Positions 37,060 to 45,754 of a stretch of 64,000 bases of DNA are shown here, in pieces (within the stretch, counting starts at the first letter, position 1; each line of letters begins with the position of its first letter). A model generated the notes under the pieces. It had not been told where the DNA came from and made no database searches. It worked only from the letters and a program-made list of their open reading frames with translations. Source of the DNA: Spirosoma fluviale (GTDB taxonomy: Bacteria > Bacteroidota > Bacteroidia > Cytophagales > Spirosomataceae); assembly GCA_945883625.1 (NCBI GenBank), contig CAMCXW010000004.1:23009-87008 (forward strand). The letters are read 5' to 3'. The position numbers and the translations under genes were made by a program.

Positions 37060-38103
37060 TTATTTTAGCTCAAGGTAAGGTAAAACCATCATTGCTTCCA
37101 CGTGATTTTTGTCCAATGGACGAATACTTAATTGAGCGGTTTCTCCAAATAATAAATTAAGCCGACTCTTTGAATTTTCAAATCCAATCCCCAGCGAATT
37201 GGCCATTTCTGCTTTTAGTTGGCCAGGATTAATCACGGAGATATGTACACTTCCCTCATTCAATTGCGCAGCGATTGTGATCATCCCGCCTTTGACCGAA
37301 TGTGAAATTCCATGTTTAATGGCATTTTCAACCAGTGTTTGGAGCATCATAGGAGGTATCTGAGCCTTTGAACATGTGGATGGAATTTCCATTTTCCACG
37401 TGAGTCGATCCTCATAACGAATTTTTTCCAATGCCAAATAATCAGCCACTGTTTCAAGTTCCTCTGCAAGCGGAATCGTTTTTCTGCGCTCAGTCAATAA
37501 TGAGCTACGCAGTAATTTTGACAATTGGTTAATCCCCTTTTTTGCCTTTTGAGGATCTTCCGTAATTAGCGCTTGCACGCTGTTTAATGCATTGAAAACA
37601 AAATGTGGATTCATTTGGGCGCGCAAAACTTTACCTTCAGTTTCCTGTATCGTGCGTTCCAATCGGTCCTGCTCACGTTCCATGTCCAGCTTTTTATTGG
37701 AATATTGGAAGAAGAAATAAATCAACTGCCAAATTGCCAACGGCTTCATAAAATTGAATAAAATCTGAATGACAATAAATGGGCTTAATGTAACGTCATA
37801 GCTTTCTTGTAGAAAGGTATAATCCATGGGGATGTTTAAGCCTACTAAACAAAGCGCCATGAAAAGTAGCGCAAGAATATTCAATTGTAAGAGGCGAAAT
37901 AAGCTCAGATCTTGCCAATGGAAGTGTTTGGTTATATGTCGGTATTGGTGGGTTAAGAAAATAGCGAGCGAAATATTGGCCAACGATGAAAAAAGCCATG
38001 CCCATTTCCAACCATATTGATTTGTGTAAAGTAGGGCTTCATTGAGCGCCCAGGCAAACCAGCCGCCGAATTGCAATGTCCAATAAAGCTGATTTTTTTT
38101 CAT
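37060..38103 (-). CDS. LytS/YehU-type membrane sensor histidine kinase
   Basis: 347 aa. Four hydrophobic segments in the first 135 residues form a membrane sensor, followed by a short coiled coil and the His_kinase domain. The phosphorylated histidine is His167 in AQMNPHFVFNALNS. The ATP-binding region shows LQTLVENAIKHGIS (N-box) and a GIGFENSKSRL glycine motif. There is no periplasmic domain of note, so it may sense a membrane signal. It sits between the phosphatase gene (two bases upstream) and its response regulator. Confidence 0.93.
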   Translation of the reverse strand: MKKNQLYWTLQFGGWFAWALNEALLYTNQYGWKWAWLFSSLANISLAIFLTHQYRHITKHFHWQDLSLFRLLQLNILALLFMALCLVGLNIPMDYTFLQESYDVTLSPFIVIQILFNFMKPLAIWQLIYFFFQYSNKKLDMEREQDRLERTIQETEGKVLRAQMNPHFVFNALNSVQALITEDPQKAKKGINQLSKLLRSSLLTERRKTIPLAEELETVADYLALEKIRYEDRLTWKMEIPSTCSKAQIPPMMLQTLVENAIKHGISHSVKGGMITIAAQLNEGSVHISVINPGQLKAEMANSLGIGFENSKSRLNLLFGETAQLSIRPLDKNHVEAMMVLPYLELK

Positions 38104-38105
38104 CC

Positions 38106-38747
38106 TTACATGGATTCGGGCAAGTCGCGTAAATGATCCGTGTGATTTGCTTTTAAAAGGTTGAATTTGCCTTGTTTGTAGTCATATTGAATGTGATACA
38201 AACATAAATTTTGATGGGCAAAATCGTCCATTTTGTGCAATGGTTTTTCAAATAAATGCGTAAGTAAAACACGCATGGCACGCCCATGCATTGCAATCAA
38301 TATCGATTTTTCTTCTGGACGCGAAAGAATTAGGTCGACGACCGGTTTTTGTTTTTCTAAAACCTCAAGTGGACTTTCACCCTCCTCAGACTGCACATGT
38401 ACATTCCCTTCACGCCATGTTTTAGTTAAATTTCGATAGTAAGTATCATCTGCTGTATTCGGGGTGCGACCCTCACGAACACCCCAAGAAATTTCGTTTA
38501 AACCTGCATGCTGCTCCCATGGAAGTCCCTTTTCGATGAATTGTTGGACCGACTGATGTGTTCTCTTCAGCGCAGAGGTATAGATTTTATCTAATTCAAG
38601 GTGATGATAATGCGCATAAAATGCTTCTGCTTGTCTTTGACCCAATTCATTCAAATCGGCATCAATACCGCTGCCCTGAACTACCCCGGAACGGTTGTAT
38701 ATCGTTTCGCCGTGGCGTATCAAGTAAATGTCTTTAATCGAATGCAT
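38106..38747 (-). CDS. Histidine phosphatase (phosphoglycerate mutase) family protein
   Basis: 213 aa. The catalytic RHG motif is in YLIRHGETIYNRSG near residue 12, with the second histidine in IAMHGRAMRVLL near 154 and the conserved Glu in LNEISWGVREG. These are the marks of the phosphoglycerate mutase superfamily, which covers mutases, cobalamin and sugar phosphatases. The exact substrate is unclear. It is the first gene of an operon with the LytS/LytTR pair, unusual company for a metabolic phosphatase. Confidence 0.9.
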   Translation of the reverse strand: MHSIKDIYLIRHGETIYNRSGVVQGSGIDADLNELGQRQAEAFYAHYHHLELDKIYTSALKRTHQSVQQFIEKGLPWEQHAGLNEISWGVREGRTPNTADDTYYRNLTKTWREGNVHVQSEEGESPLEVLEKQKPVVDLILSRPEEKSILIAMHGRAMRVLLTHLFEKPLHKMDDFAHQNLCLYHIQYDYKQGKFNLLKANHTDHLRDLPESM

Positions 38748-38816
38748 AAAAAATTACGAAAGGGTCTTTATTCGGCAAATATTTCCGAATTTTACGCCAC
38801 AAAACTACGAATATTT

Positions 38817-39239
38817 ATGTTTAATACGGCCATTTCTCTTGATACCATAAATGCATGGGCAGCGGGTAATATGATCGAGCATCTGGGAATTGAGTTCACT
38901 GAAATCCATGCAACCTTTATCAAAGCTAAAATGCCTGTTGACCATCGAACAAAACAGCCTTTCGGCTTACTACATGGCGGCGCATCCGTTGTATTAGCAG
39001 AAACGATGGGGAGCATTGCTTCTAGTTTAGCTGTACCAGATGCGGAACATTACAAAGGGGTCGGGGTTGAAATTAATGCCAATCACTTGAAATCGGCGCG
39101 CGGAGGTTTTGTCGTAGGAACCTGCATTCCGTTACGAATTGGAAAAACACTACATGTGTACGAAATAAAAATTCATGATGAGGACGAACAATTAATCTGC
39201 GCGAGTCGTTTAACTGTAGCTATATTGAAAGTAGATTAA
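38817..39239 (+). CDS. PaaI-type hotdog thioesterase, probable DHNA-CoA thioesterase
   Basis: 140 aa from the ATG at 38817; earlier in-frame codons lie inside the divergent phosphatase gene. The hotdog core shows HRTKQPFGLLHGGASVVLAETMGS with the conserved HGG and the catalytic Glu about eight residues later. Its TAA overlaps the menF ATG by one base (TAATG). In other bacteria a hotdog enzyme releases 1,4-dihydroxy-2-naphthoate from its CoA ester in menaquinone synthesis, and the coupling to menF makes that role likely here. Direct proof is lacking. Confidence 0.85.
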   Translation: MFNTAISLDTINAWAAGNMIEHLGIEFTEIHATFIKAKMPVDHRTKQPFGLLHGGASVVLAETMGSIASSLAVPDAEHYKGVGVEINANHLKSARGGFVVGTCIPLRIGKTLHVYEIKIHDEDEQLICASRLTVAILKVD

Positions 39240-40351
39240 TGTCAAATTTGTGGAGTCAGTTGTGGGAGGATGCAGTTCAATCAGAACATGCCATCGTTGT
39301 TTGGCGATTGCCTAATCAGCCTGAGAAGCACTTGATGGTGGACGCTACTGGGGGAGTGAAACATGCCTCTTTGGATTTAGCGGCCTTACCAAGTGGATTT
39401 ATAGTAGCCCCCTTTGAAGGAGAACCCTATTTTTTATCGGCAAGTCACATACACTCATTGCCCGTTCTCCCATTCGATTTACCTTTAGTTAAGGACGTAC
39501 CTGTGGTGGTAGACGAAGTTGAAAAGGCGTATTTTAAGGAGCAAGTTCGGCGTTCAATTGAAAAAATTCATCTTGGTGAGTTTCAGAAAGTAGTTTTATC
39601 GCGTACGGCAGAACAAATTTTTGATCCGTCTTTTGATGTTTTGGAGGCTTTTGATCGCTTATGTATGGCTTATTCATCTGCATTTATATGTGCCGTATAT
39701 CTTCCTGCTTTTGGTAGTACGTGGATGTGCGCCACCCCTGAAATACTTGTTTCGCAGAATAAAGCGGGAGTTTTTAGTACGATTTCACTTGCAGGTACAC
39801 ATGCAGCTTCTCAGGTAGATGGCACGCAATTATCTGTTCAGGAAGTGCGCTGGTCACAAAAGGAGATCGAGGAACAAGCCTATGTAAGCCGCTATATTAT
39901 TGATTGTTTTAAGCGGATTCGCCTGAGAGAGTATGTCGAAAATGGGCCTAAAACGGTATTGGCTGGCAATTTGATGCATTTAAAAACGGAATACTTGGTA
40001 GATACACAGAAGTATCATTATCCAGGTTTAATTTCTACTATGTTAGACCTTTTGCACCCGACTTCTGCCGTTTGTGGCACACCTAAAGAAGCAGCAAAAT
40101 CTTGGATTCACTCGGTAGAAAAGCACCAGCGATCGCTATATAGTGGATATTTGGGCCCTGTTAATGTGGATCAAGAGATACAATTGTTTGTTAATCTACG
40201 TACTGTCCGCTTGGAACATGGTATTAAACAAATGAAGGCAACTTATTTTGCAGGTTGTGGAATTACGGAGGAATCTATTCCTGAAACAGAATGGCAAGAG
40301 ACAGAAATGAAATGCCAGACACTCCAGCGCGTACTTAGTGCTTCCCTTTAG
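39239..40351 (+). CDS. menF: Isochorismate synthase
   Basis: 370 aa chorismate-binding enzyme, shorter in its N-terminal part than E. coli MenF. The C-terminal catalytic block is clear: FQKVVLSRTAEQIF, ATPEILVSQNKAGVFSTISLAGT, HPTSAVCGTPKEAAKSWI, and the final VNLRTVRL ... YFAGCGITEESIPETEWQET. It would convert chorismate to isochorismate, the first step towards menaquinone. Anthranilate and aminodeoxychorismate synthases are related, but the GCGI...S.P..EW.E ending fits isochorismate synthases. It is translationally coupled to the thioesterase. Other men genes are not in the window. Confidence 0.9.
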   Translation: MSNLWSQLWEDAVQSEHAIVVWRLPNQPEKHLMVDATGGVKHASLDLAALPSGFIVAPFEGEPYFLSASHIHSLPVLPFDLPLVKDVPVVVDEVEKAYFKEQVRRSIEKIHLGEFQKVVLSRTAEQIFDPSFDVLEAFDRLCMAYSSAFICAVYLPAFGSTWMCATPEILVSQNKAGVFSTISLAGTHAASQVDGTQLSVQEVRWSQKEIEEQAYVSRYIIDCFKRIRLREYVENGPKTVLAGNLMHLKTEYLVDTQKYHYPGLISTMLDLLHPTSAVCGTPKEAAKSWIHSVEKHQRSLYSGYLGPVNVDQEIQLFVNLRTVRLEHGIKQMKATYFAGCGITEESIPETEWQETEMKCQTLQRVLSASL

Positions 40352-41657
40352 TAGGTTCGTCTTTCGGTATTTTTCCTGTAATAATCATTTTAATGGTATC
40401 AATTCGAGCGTCAGTTACCGAAATGATTTGGAATTGAAAAGGGCTTAATGTAATAATCTCATTCACGCCAGGAATATCTTCATAAATACTAATAAGCATT
40501 CCTCCCAGCGTTTCATAGTCGCCATCGGGTAAATTCCAAGCATATTTTTCGTTTAAGTAATCGATTTCATGTCGGCCTGAAAGCAAATACGTGTGATCAT
40601 CTAATTCCTTTTCAATCCAATCTTCGGAGTCATCATACTCATCTTGAATTTCACCAAAAATCTGCTCCATCACATCCTCCATGCTGACTAATCCGGAGGT
40701 GCTTCCGAATTCATCAACGACCAATGCCAGTGATTTACGCTCTTTGGAGAACTTGATCATCAGGTCATTCGCTGGCATAGCTTCAGGAACGATTGGAATG
40801 GGGGTTAAAATGGCCAACAGGTCTTTTGGCTTTTTGAATAATTCCAACGAATGGCAATAGCCGATTACCTCCTCAAGTGTTTCTTTGTAAACCAAAACTT
40901 TAGAATGGCCACTTTCGATAAATACATGAGTTAAGCCTTCAATGCCTTCCTCTAATTCAATAGCCGTAATTTCTGTCCGAGGAATCATACATTCGCGGAC
41001 CTTTACTTGTTTGAATTCGAGGGCATTATGGAAAATTTTAGTGTCAACTTCATTTTCCTCTTCAGTCGAAATCTTTCGATTCAAATTTTGTAAATAATGA
41101 TTCAAGTCCGTAAGTCCAAAGGCGGGCTTTTCCTCCGAATAAGGAAGCCGTAAAACTTGGGTAATGAACCATTTAGACAGGCCAACAATACTCCAAACTA
41201 ATGGAAACATGAGTGTATTGATTATCCATATTGGGATGGCAAGGAATTCGAGAATGGCATCTGGATTGATTAAAAAAACACTTTTGGGAGTGAATTCAGA
41301 GGTCATCAAAATTAAGATTGTGGCTAGAATTGAAGCCAATAAGCGGGCGATGATCTCATTTTCGATTACAGGAATGTTATGCAAAATCAAATGGTGGAGA
41401 AACTCTTCCATGAAAATACCATATGCCACGAGGGTAAGTGTATTTCCAATCAACATTGTGCCGATGAATAGGGATGGACTTCGGTTGAAATTAGAAATGA
41501 TTTTGGCGCTTAGAATATTTTGTTTCGACTTAAGTTCGAAGTACAATTTATTCGAGGAAACAAAAGCCATTTCGACTCCAGAAAAGAATGCAGAAAATAC
41601 CATGGAAACGATTATTCCAATGATTTGACTACTTTGAATAGTATATTCTGGACTCAT
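40335..41657 (-). CDS. gldE: Gliding motility-associated protein GldE (DUF21/CBS/CorC)
   Basis: 440 aa. The N-terminal DUF21 membrane domain has about four hydrophobic segments (IIGIIVSMVFSAFFSGVEMAFVSS first). It is followed by paired CBS domains (VRECMIPRTEITAIE; LALVVDEFGSTSGLVSMEDVMEQIFGEI) and a CorC/HlyC C-terminal domain. In Bacteroidota this protein is called GldE and supports gliding, perhaps through GldD, though the same architecture serves divalent-cation efflux. It overlaps the small upstream gene by four bases (ATGA), which puts it at the end of the ccm operon, and overlaps menF by 17 bases at its 3' end. Confidence 0.88.
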   Translation of the reverse strand: MSPEYTIQSSQIIGIIVSMVFSAFFSGVEMAFVSSNKLYFELKSKQNILSAKIISNFNRSPSLFIGTMLIGNTLTLVAYGIFMEEFLHHLILHNIPVIENEIIARLLASILATILILMTSEFTPKSVFLINPDAILEFLAIPIWIINTLMFPLVWSIVGLSKWFITQVLRLPYSEEKPAFGLTDLNHYLQNLNRKISTEEENEVDTKIFHNALEFKQVKVRECMIPRTEITAIELEEGIEGLTHVFIESGHSKVLVYKETLEEVIGYCHSLELFKKPKDLLAILTPIPIVPEAMPANDLMIKFSKERKSLALVVDEFGSTSGLVSMEDVMEQIFGEIQDEYDDSEDWIEKELDDHTYLLSGRHEIDYLNEKYAWNLPDGDYETLGGMLISIYEDIPGVNEIITLSPFQFQIISVTDARIDTIKMIITGKIPKDEPTKGKH

Positions 41658-41884
41658 TGACTATTTTTTTTTGATTCTTCTTCCTCCTTTTTCAATCGGA
41701 TATTTTTTGAAAATTGATAATAAAAGAGGCAAGCAACGGCGTACATGAGCCATCCATAATGGTAAAATATTTCATTCCAAAAGTCGCCTTGAATCTCCTT
41801 GGGTGTCGGACTATTTAGGTCAATAATCCAAATAATCAAAAATCCGATGGCACCCGAAATACTTAATTTTTCTCTACGGCTCAT
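41654..41884 (-). CDS. Small membrane protein between ccmF and gldE
   Basis: 76 aa from the ATG at 41884; upstream in-frame codons overlap ccmF. Two hydrophobic segments (LSISGAIGFLIIWIIDL; YGWLMYAVACLFYYQF) are separated by a short loop, and the C-terminus is highly charged (RLKKEEEESKKN). One base separates it from the ccmF stop and its stop overlaps the gldE ATG. I know no family. It could be a small subunit of either neighbour. Confidence 0.7.
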   Translation of the reverse strand: MSRREKLSISGAIGFLIIWIIDLNSPTPKEIQGDFWNEIFYHYGWLMYAVACLFYYQFSKNIRLKKEEEESKKNSQ

Positions 41885-41885
41885 G

Positions 41886-44429
41886 TTAAGCGATATTTTT
41901 TTCTGTCCGACGAAATGTAGCGACAAATAATCCAATAAACATAAGAATCGATCCAACCCAAACCAAATTGATATACGGTTTTTCCAATGCCTTTATAATA
42001 ATTAAGTCTTGCTGGGTCGTATTAACCGCAAAACTAAACTGCTGTGTCTTTGGGTCTATCGCCGTAAATTTAATTTTTATACCTGTCTCCTCGCTTTCAA
42101 AAGCGGGCATCGCAACCATACCATCCTTAATAATAAAGGTTGGTTTCAAATCAAACTGCTGGAAGTTTTTACCCAACACAAGAAAATTGGCCTGAACAGC
42201 GGCATCTGTTTCGCTTAGGCTTACCCCTTCGACATTTGTTACGCGGCTCACGTCTTTTAGGACGGCTACAAAATCATTTAAAAACAACGTATCGCCAATG
42301 GAGACCTTTGAATTTATAGTTTGACTCCATTGCTTTTCCTCACCCGCCTCGGCAGCCAAGCGTGGGTCTAGCGAAACATAGGTGTAAATATCATGTCCCC
42401 AGGCGTGTTTTACATCCGGCGAAATGGCGGTTCCCATTTTTGGATTTACTTGCCAGCGCGGATATAGTGAAACTACTTTTCCCTCTGCATTCTTAAATTC
42501 TAATTCGTAATAATTATTCTCAGGCTCTACAGTTAGTGTATCCCCTTTTTTCGCAACAGATTCTCCATCTTGTGTCACGTCGCGCAGAGCTACGGCATGA
42601 AAATCCCCCTCAATAATTTCAAAATCTTTTTTGTTGTAGTATCCTGATTTTCCACGAATAGCAATTTTACGGCCTTTATAAGTCACCAAATAATCTTGCA
42701 TTTGCGCCCCTTGTCCTAGCCAAAGTGGAAGATTTTCTTTGTTTTCTTTGTTGTTATCTTTCGTAAATTCTTCGACTTTATTCGAGATGGCAAATCCCGA
42801 CCGATTTAGTGAGACAACTTTAGAGTATCCAGATGAAAACAACACCCCAATCAACATAATCGCTAATCCTACGTGTGCCATTGCACCGCCTGAAAGCGAG
42901 AATTTTTGTTTAATCAAAAACCAAAGGATGTTTCCATTGGCAATTGTAGAAAATAGACTACTCCACAAAAGTACAATGTAGGAAGCCGTATAGATCTTGC
43001 CCAGGTTAACAAATAAAACGGTTAATAAACTGGCAATTAACACCGCATTTAAAAGTGGCTTCCATTTAGTTGATTCCTTAATTTTCCCCCACCAAACGTA
43101 CTGACCTACTGCACTCAAAACAGCAACTGCTACAAAAATCCATATTTGAATTTTACTGTAATGTTCTGCTTGATCAGCAGGTAGTGCCAGATTAGAAACT
43201 AATCCAAAGGCCTCCGCGATAGTATTGTAGACCGGGATAGACGTTGTAAATGTTAGTTGGAATGCCGATAAGCCCAATATAGATGCACCAACAAAAATCC
43301 AGAATTCATTTGAATAGACCCCAATTTCCTTTTCGTCTTTGGGTAAGTCTTTCCAACGGTACCAAGCAAATGCGATGGCACCAACAAGGAAAGTTAGCAT
43401 GTAAACGAGTAATTGACCAGATAATCCAAGATCAGTAAAAGAGTGCACTGATGCATTTCCTAATACACCGGAACGATTTAAGAAAGTTGAGTACAGAACC
43501 AAAATAAAGGCTGAAATCACCAAAATTATAGAGGTCTTTAATGCGGCACTTGAATTACGGTAGGCGACCATAGTGTGGATGGCTCCAATTAGAACTAGCC
43601 AAGGCACAAGCGAAGCGTTTTCAACGGGATCCCAATTCCAATAACCACCAAAATTTAAGGTTTCATATGCCCAGTAAGCCCCCATCAAAATTCCAATGCC
43701 TAGGATACCACCGCAGGCCAATGCCCATGGTAATGCGGGTTTAATCCATTCGGTCAACTTATTTTTCCAAAGCCCTGCAATTAAGTAGGCAAATGGAATT
43801 AAAGTCATGGCAAAACCTAGAAACAAGGTAGGAGGATGAATGACCATCCAATAATTCTGTAATAGTGGATTTAAGCCTCGGCCATCTTTCGGGATAAAGT
43901 TTGGCTGCATGCTCCAAACGGGCAAGTCGGGTTGTGCTTCGCGCAAAAGCAAGAATGGGGAGGAGCCAATTTTCAAGTCGATGACCGGAATGATAACGCC
44001 AATAATCATGGAGGTTAAGAAGGTTTGAACAAGCGCAAAAACGGTCATCACTGGGCCCTCCCAAGTGGGATTTCTGATCATCAACAGCAAACCAAGTAGC
44101 GCCTGCCAAAATATCCAAAGTAAGAAACTGCCTTCTTGTCCTTCCCAAAAACAAGAAATCATAAACTGAAGTGGTAGGGCAAGCGAAGCATGGGTAAACG
44201 CGTAATGGTATTCGAAATAGTGATTGTAAATGATGTGAAAAAGGCTGTAGGCCACACCGATTACAGCGGCAAAATGAATGAAAAACAAGGTTCGCGCAGT
44301 TTGTCTCCATTCCGTGTTTAGCGCATCTGTTTGACTCGTCTTGTAGTACGCGAATGTAGCGAGAAGAGCCGTTACAAATGAGATAATGACGAGGCCATGT
44401 CCTATTTGGCCAATACTTTCGTGTATCAT
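41886..44429 (-). CDS. ccmF: Cytochrome c-type biogenesis protein CcmF
   Basis: 847 aa, larger than the roughly 650 aa of E. coli CcmF because of a soluble C-terminal periplasmic part between the last helices. It is the membrane subunit of the haem lyase that joins haem to apocytochrome c. The tryptophan-rich haem-handling motif is NFGGYWNWDPVENASLVPW near residue 263. Histidines in HPPTLFLGF and other conserved helices are present. More than ten hydrophobic segments are visible. It follows ccmE by two bases. Confidence 0.94.
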   Translation of the reverse strand: MIHESIGQIGHGLVIISFVTALLATFAYYKTSQTDALNTEWRQTARTLFFIHFAAVIGVAYSLFHIIYNHYFEYHYAFTHASLALPLQFMISCFWEGQEGSFLLWIFWQALLGLLLMIRNPTWEGPVMTVFALVQTFLTSMIIGVIIPVIDLKIGSSPFLLLREAQPDLPVWSMQPNFIPKDGRGLNPLLQNYWMVIHPPTLFLGFAMTLIPFAYLIAGLWKNKLTEWIKPALPWALACGGILGIGILMGAYWAYETLNFGGYWNWDPVENASLVPWLVLIGAIHTMVAYRNSSAALKTSIILVISAFILVLYSTFLNRSGVLGNASVHSFTDLGLSGQLLVYMLTFLVGAIAFAWYRWKDLPKDEKEIGVYSNEFWIFVGASILGLSAFQLTFTTSIPVYNTIAEAFGLVSNLALPADQAEHYSKIQIWIFVAVAVLSAVGQYVWWGKIKESTKWKPLLNAVLIASLLTVLFVNLGKIYTASYIVLLWSSLFSTIANGNILWFLIKQKFSLSGGAMAHVGLAIMLIGVLFSSGYSKVVSLNRSGFAISNKVEEFTKDNNKENKENLPLWLGQGAQMQDYLVTYKGRKIAIRGKSGYYNKKDFEIIEGDFHAVALRDVTQDGESVAKKGDTLTVEPENNYYELEFKNAEGKVVSLYPRWQVNPKMGTAISPDVKHAWGHDIYTYVSLDPRLAAEAGEEKQWSQTINSKVSIGDTLFLNDFVAVLKDVSRVTNVEGVSLSETDAAVQANFLVLGKNFQQFDLKPTFIIKDGMVAMPAFESEETGIKIKFTAIDPKTQQFSFAVNTTQQDLIIIKALEKPYINLVWVGSILMFIGLFVATFRRTEKNIA

Positions 44430-44431
44430 AA

Positions 44432-44875
44432 TTATTTTTTTGCTTCTACTGAGGCGCTTGAGTCGGCGGAAATTTTACCCTCTTGGTATTTCGATGGGCA
44501 TTTCAATAATATTTTATCACAATAAAAAATCTTGTCGGCCTTCATACTTCCCACCAGCACGATTTTTTCTGATTTCTCAAAATCCTGCGGTTTCGGAGCA
44601 GCATAAATTACTTCGTTTTCTCTTCCCAAACTATCCTCTACACTAAATTGCAGCCTGTTGGCATCTAACGCAGGGTTAAATTGTAACCCTACAATATGCC
44701 CTTGCGCGTCTTTCTTTAACTTGCCGACCACATGAACTTTTTGATTTGGATCTTGCTGGCCGATGCGTTCTGCTTCATCGAAGCCTACATACGTACTTGC
44801 GTCACTTGTAGTAATTAGTATAATTCCGATGGCAATCGCAATAAGGATTAGCCCTACGATATGTGTTTTTTTCAT
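44432..44875 (-). CDS. ccmE: Haem chaperone CcmE, CxxxY variant
   Basis: 147 aa: one N-terminal membrane anchor (6-22) and a beta-barrel OB-fold domain. CcmE receives haem covalently from CcmC and passes it to CcmF. Where E. coli has His130-xxx-Tyr134, this protein has Cys126-Pro-Ser-Lys-Tyr130 in LLKCPSKYQEG. The CxxxY form is known from archaea and sulfate reducers, where it goes with absence of CcmH. No ccmH or ccmG is in this operon. Its ATG overlaps the upstream ccmD stop by four bases. Confidence 0.92.
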   Translation of the reverse strand: MKKTHIVGLILIAIAIGIILITTSDASTYVGFDEAERIGQQDPNQKVHVVGKLKKDAQGHIVGLQFNPALDANRLQFSVEDSLGRENEVIYAAPKPQDFEKSEKIVLVGSMKADKIFYCDKILLKCPSKYQEGKISADSSASVEAKK

Positions 44876-45078
44876 TTGAGGCGATTTTCTAAATCAGTGA
44901 TTTTGCGGTCTAAGCGAAACAAATACACAAATAATCCCACCAAAATGATACCGATTACCGCGATTACCACATTTATTTTACCGTCGGCCCGAAATTGATC
45001 GGCCATTTCTACCTCGGATTGTGCATCTGCCACGAAAGTAGTTAGTATTAAAAGCAGGCTGAATAAGTTCGTTTTCAT
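44872..45078 (-). CDS. ccmD: CcmD-like small membrane protein
   Basis: 68 aa from the ATG at 45078. A cleavable-looking signal segment (MKTNLFSLLLILTTFVADAQ) precedes a short acidic stretch and one membrane helix (VVIAVIGIILVGLFVYLF) followed by a basic tail. Proteins of this kind stand at the CcmD position in Bacteroidota. CcmD helps release loaded CcmE from CcmC. It is one base from ccmC and overlaps ccmE by four bases. Confidence 0.75.
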   Translation of the reverse strand: MKTNLFSLLLILTTFVADAQSEVEMADQFRADGKINVVIAVIGIILVGLFVYLFRLDRKITDLENRLK

Positions 45079-45079
45079 A

Positions 45080-45754
45080 TTATTCTTTTTCTTCGATTTG
45101 TTGTTCAATCTGTTTAATTCTGACGCGCAGATTCGAAATCCAGAATCCTAACATGGTCCAGCCGATTATCGCTGGATAAAATACCATACGCATGCGATTG
45201 TCTAAGTCCATGGAATTGAATCCAGGATTACCGCCATTCCCCGGGTGCAATGAATCCGTCATGCGGGGAAGTATCCAAATGAGCACCATGAAAACAACAA
45301 AGGCAAATATATTGTATACGGATGATATTCGAGCTTTTTGTTGGTCATCTGGGAGTGAAGAGCGAACCAATAAATAGGCAAGATAAATCAGTAAGCCTAC
45401 AGCAACGGAATTTAATTTTGGGTCGTTTGTCCACCAATCACCCCATGTAAATTTGGCCCAAAAGGACCCAGTTATTAGGCCTAAAATAGCAAAAATAAGA
45501 CCTGTTTCGACATAGGCATAGGATTTGGTGTCTGCCTGCAGATCTCCTTTCCGGAGGTATTGAATAGAATGATATACGGATGTTCCTAGTAAGAATATCA
45601 TGGTAAACCACATCGTTACGTGAAAATACAAGTTCCGTACTGTTTCGTTTAATATAGCTTGACGAGGCACTTTACCATTTAAACCTGCATAGACGGTGTA
45701 AAAAAGAAGTGTAATGCAAACGAATTTCCAAAAGTTCTTTTTCAATGTCTCCAT
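45080..45754 (-). CDS. ccmC: Haem transporter/delivery protein CcmC
   Basis: 224 aa with six membrane helices. CcmC attaches haem to CcmE at the outer face of the inner membrane. The tryptophan-rich motif reads FTWGDWWTNDPKL near residues 101-113, and the flanking haem-ligand histidines are in YFHVTMWF and DSLHPGNGG. Length is normal. It overlaps ccmB by 13 bases. Confidence 0.94.
   Translation of the reverse strand: METLKKNFWKFVCITLLFYTVYAGLNGKVPRQAILNETVRNLYFHVTMWFTMIFLLGTSVYHSIQYLRKGDLQADTKSYAYVETGLIFAILGLITGSFWAKFTWGDWWTNDPKLNSVAVGLLIYLAYLLVRSSLPDDQQKARISSVYNIFAFVVFMVLIWILPRMTDSLHPGNGGNPGFNSMDLDNRMRMVFYPAIIGWTMLGFWISNLRVRIKQIEQQIEEKE

Noticed and set aside
36323-38103. Pairing the orphan OmpR-type regulator (34475) with the LytS kinase
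   Set aside because: The LytS kinase directly precedes a LytTR regulator, its usual partner, and the OmpR-type gene is a separate unit.
38601-38816. 72-residue extension of the menF-linked thioesterase
   Set aside because: It lies inside the phosphatase gene on the other strand and matches no hotdog sequence.
43759-44310. 183-codon frame inside ccmF, same strand
   Set aside because: Shadow frame: it overlaps the strongly conserved CcmF helices and has no recognisable domain.
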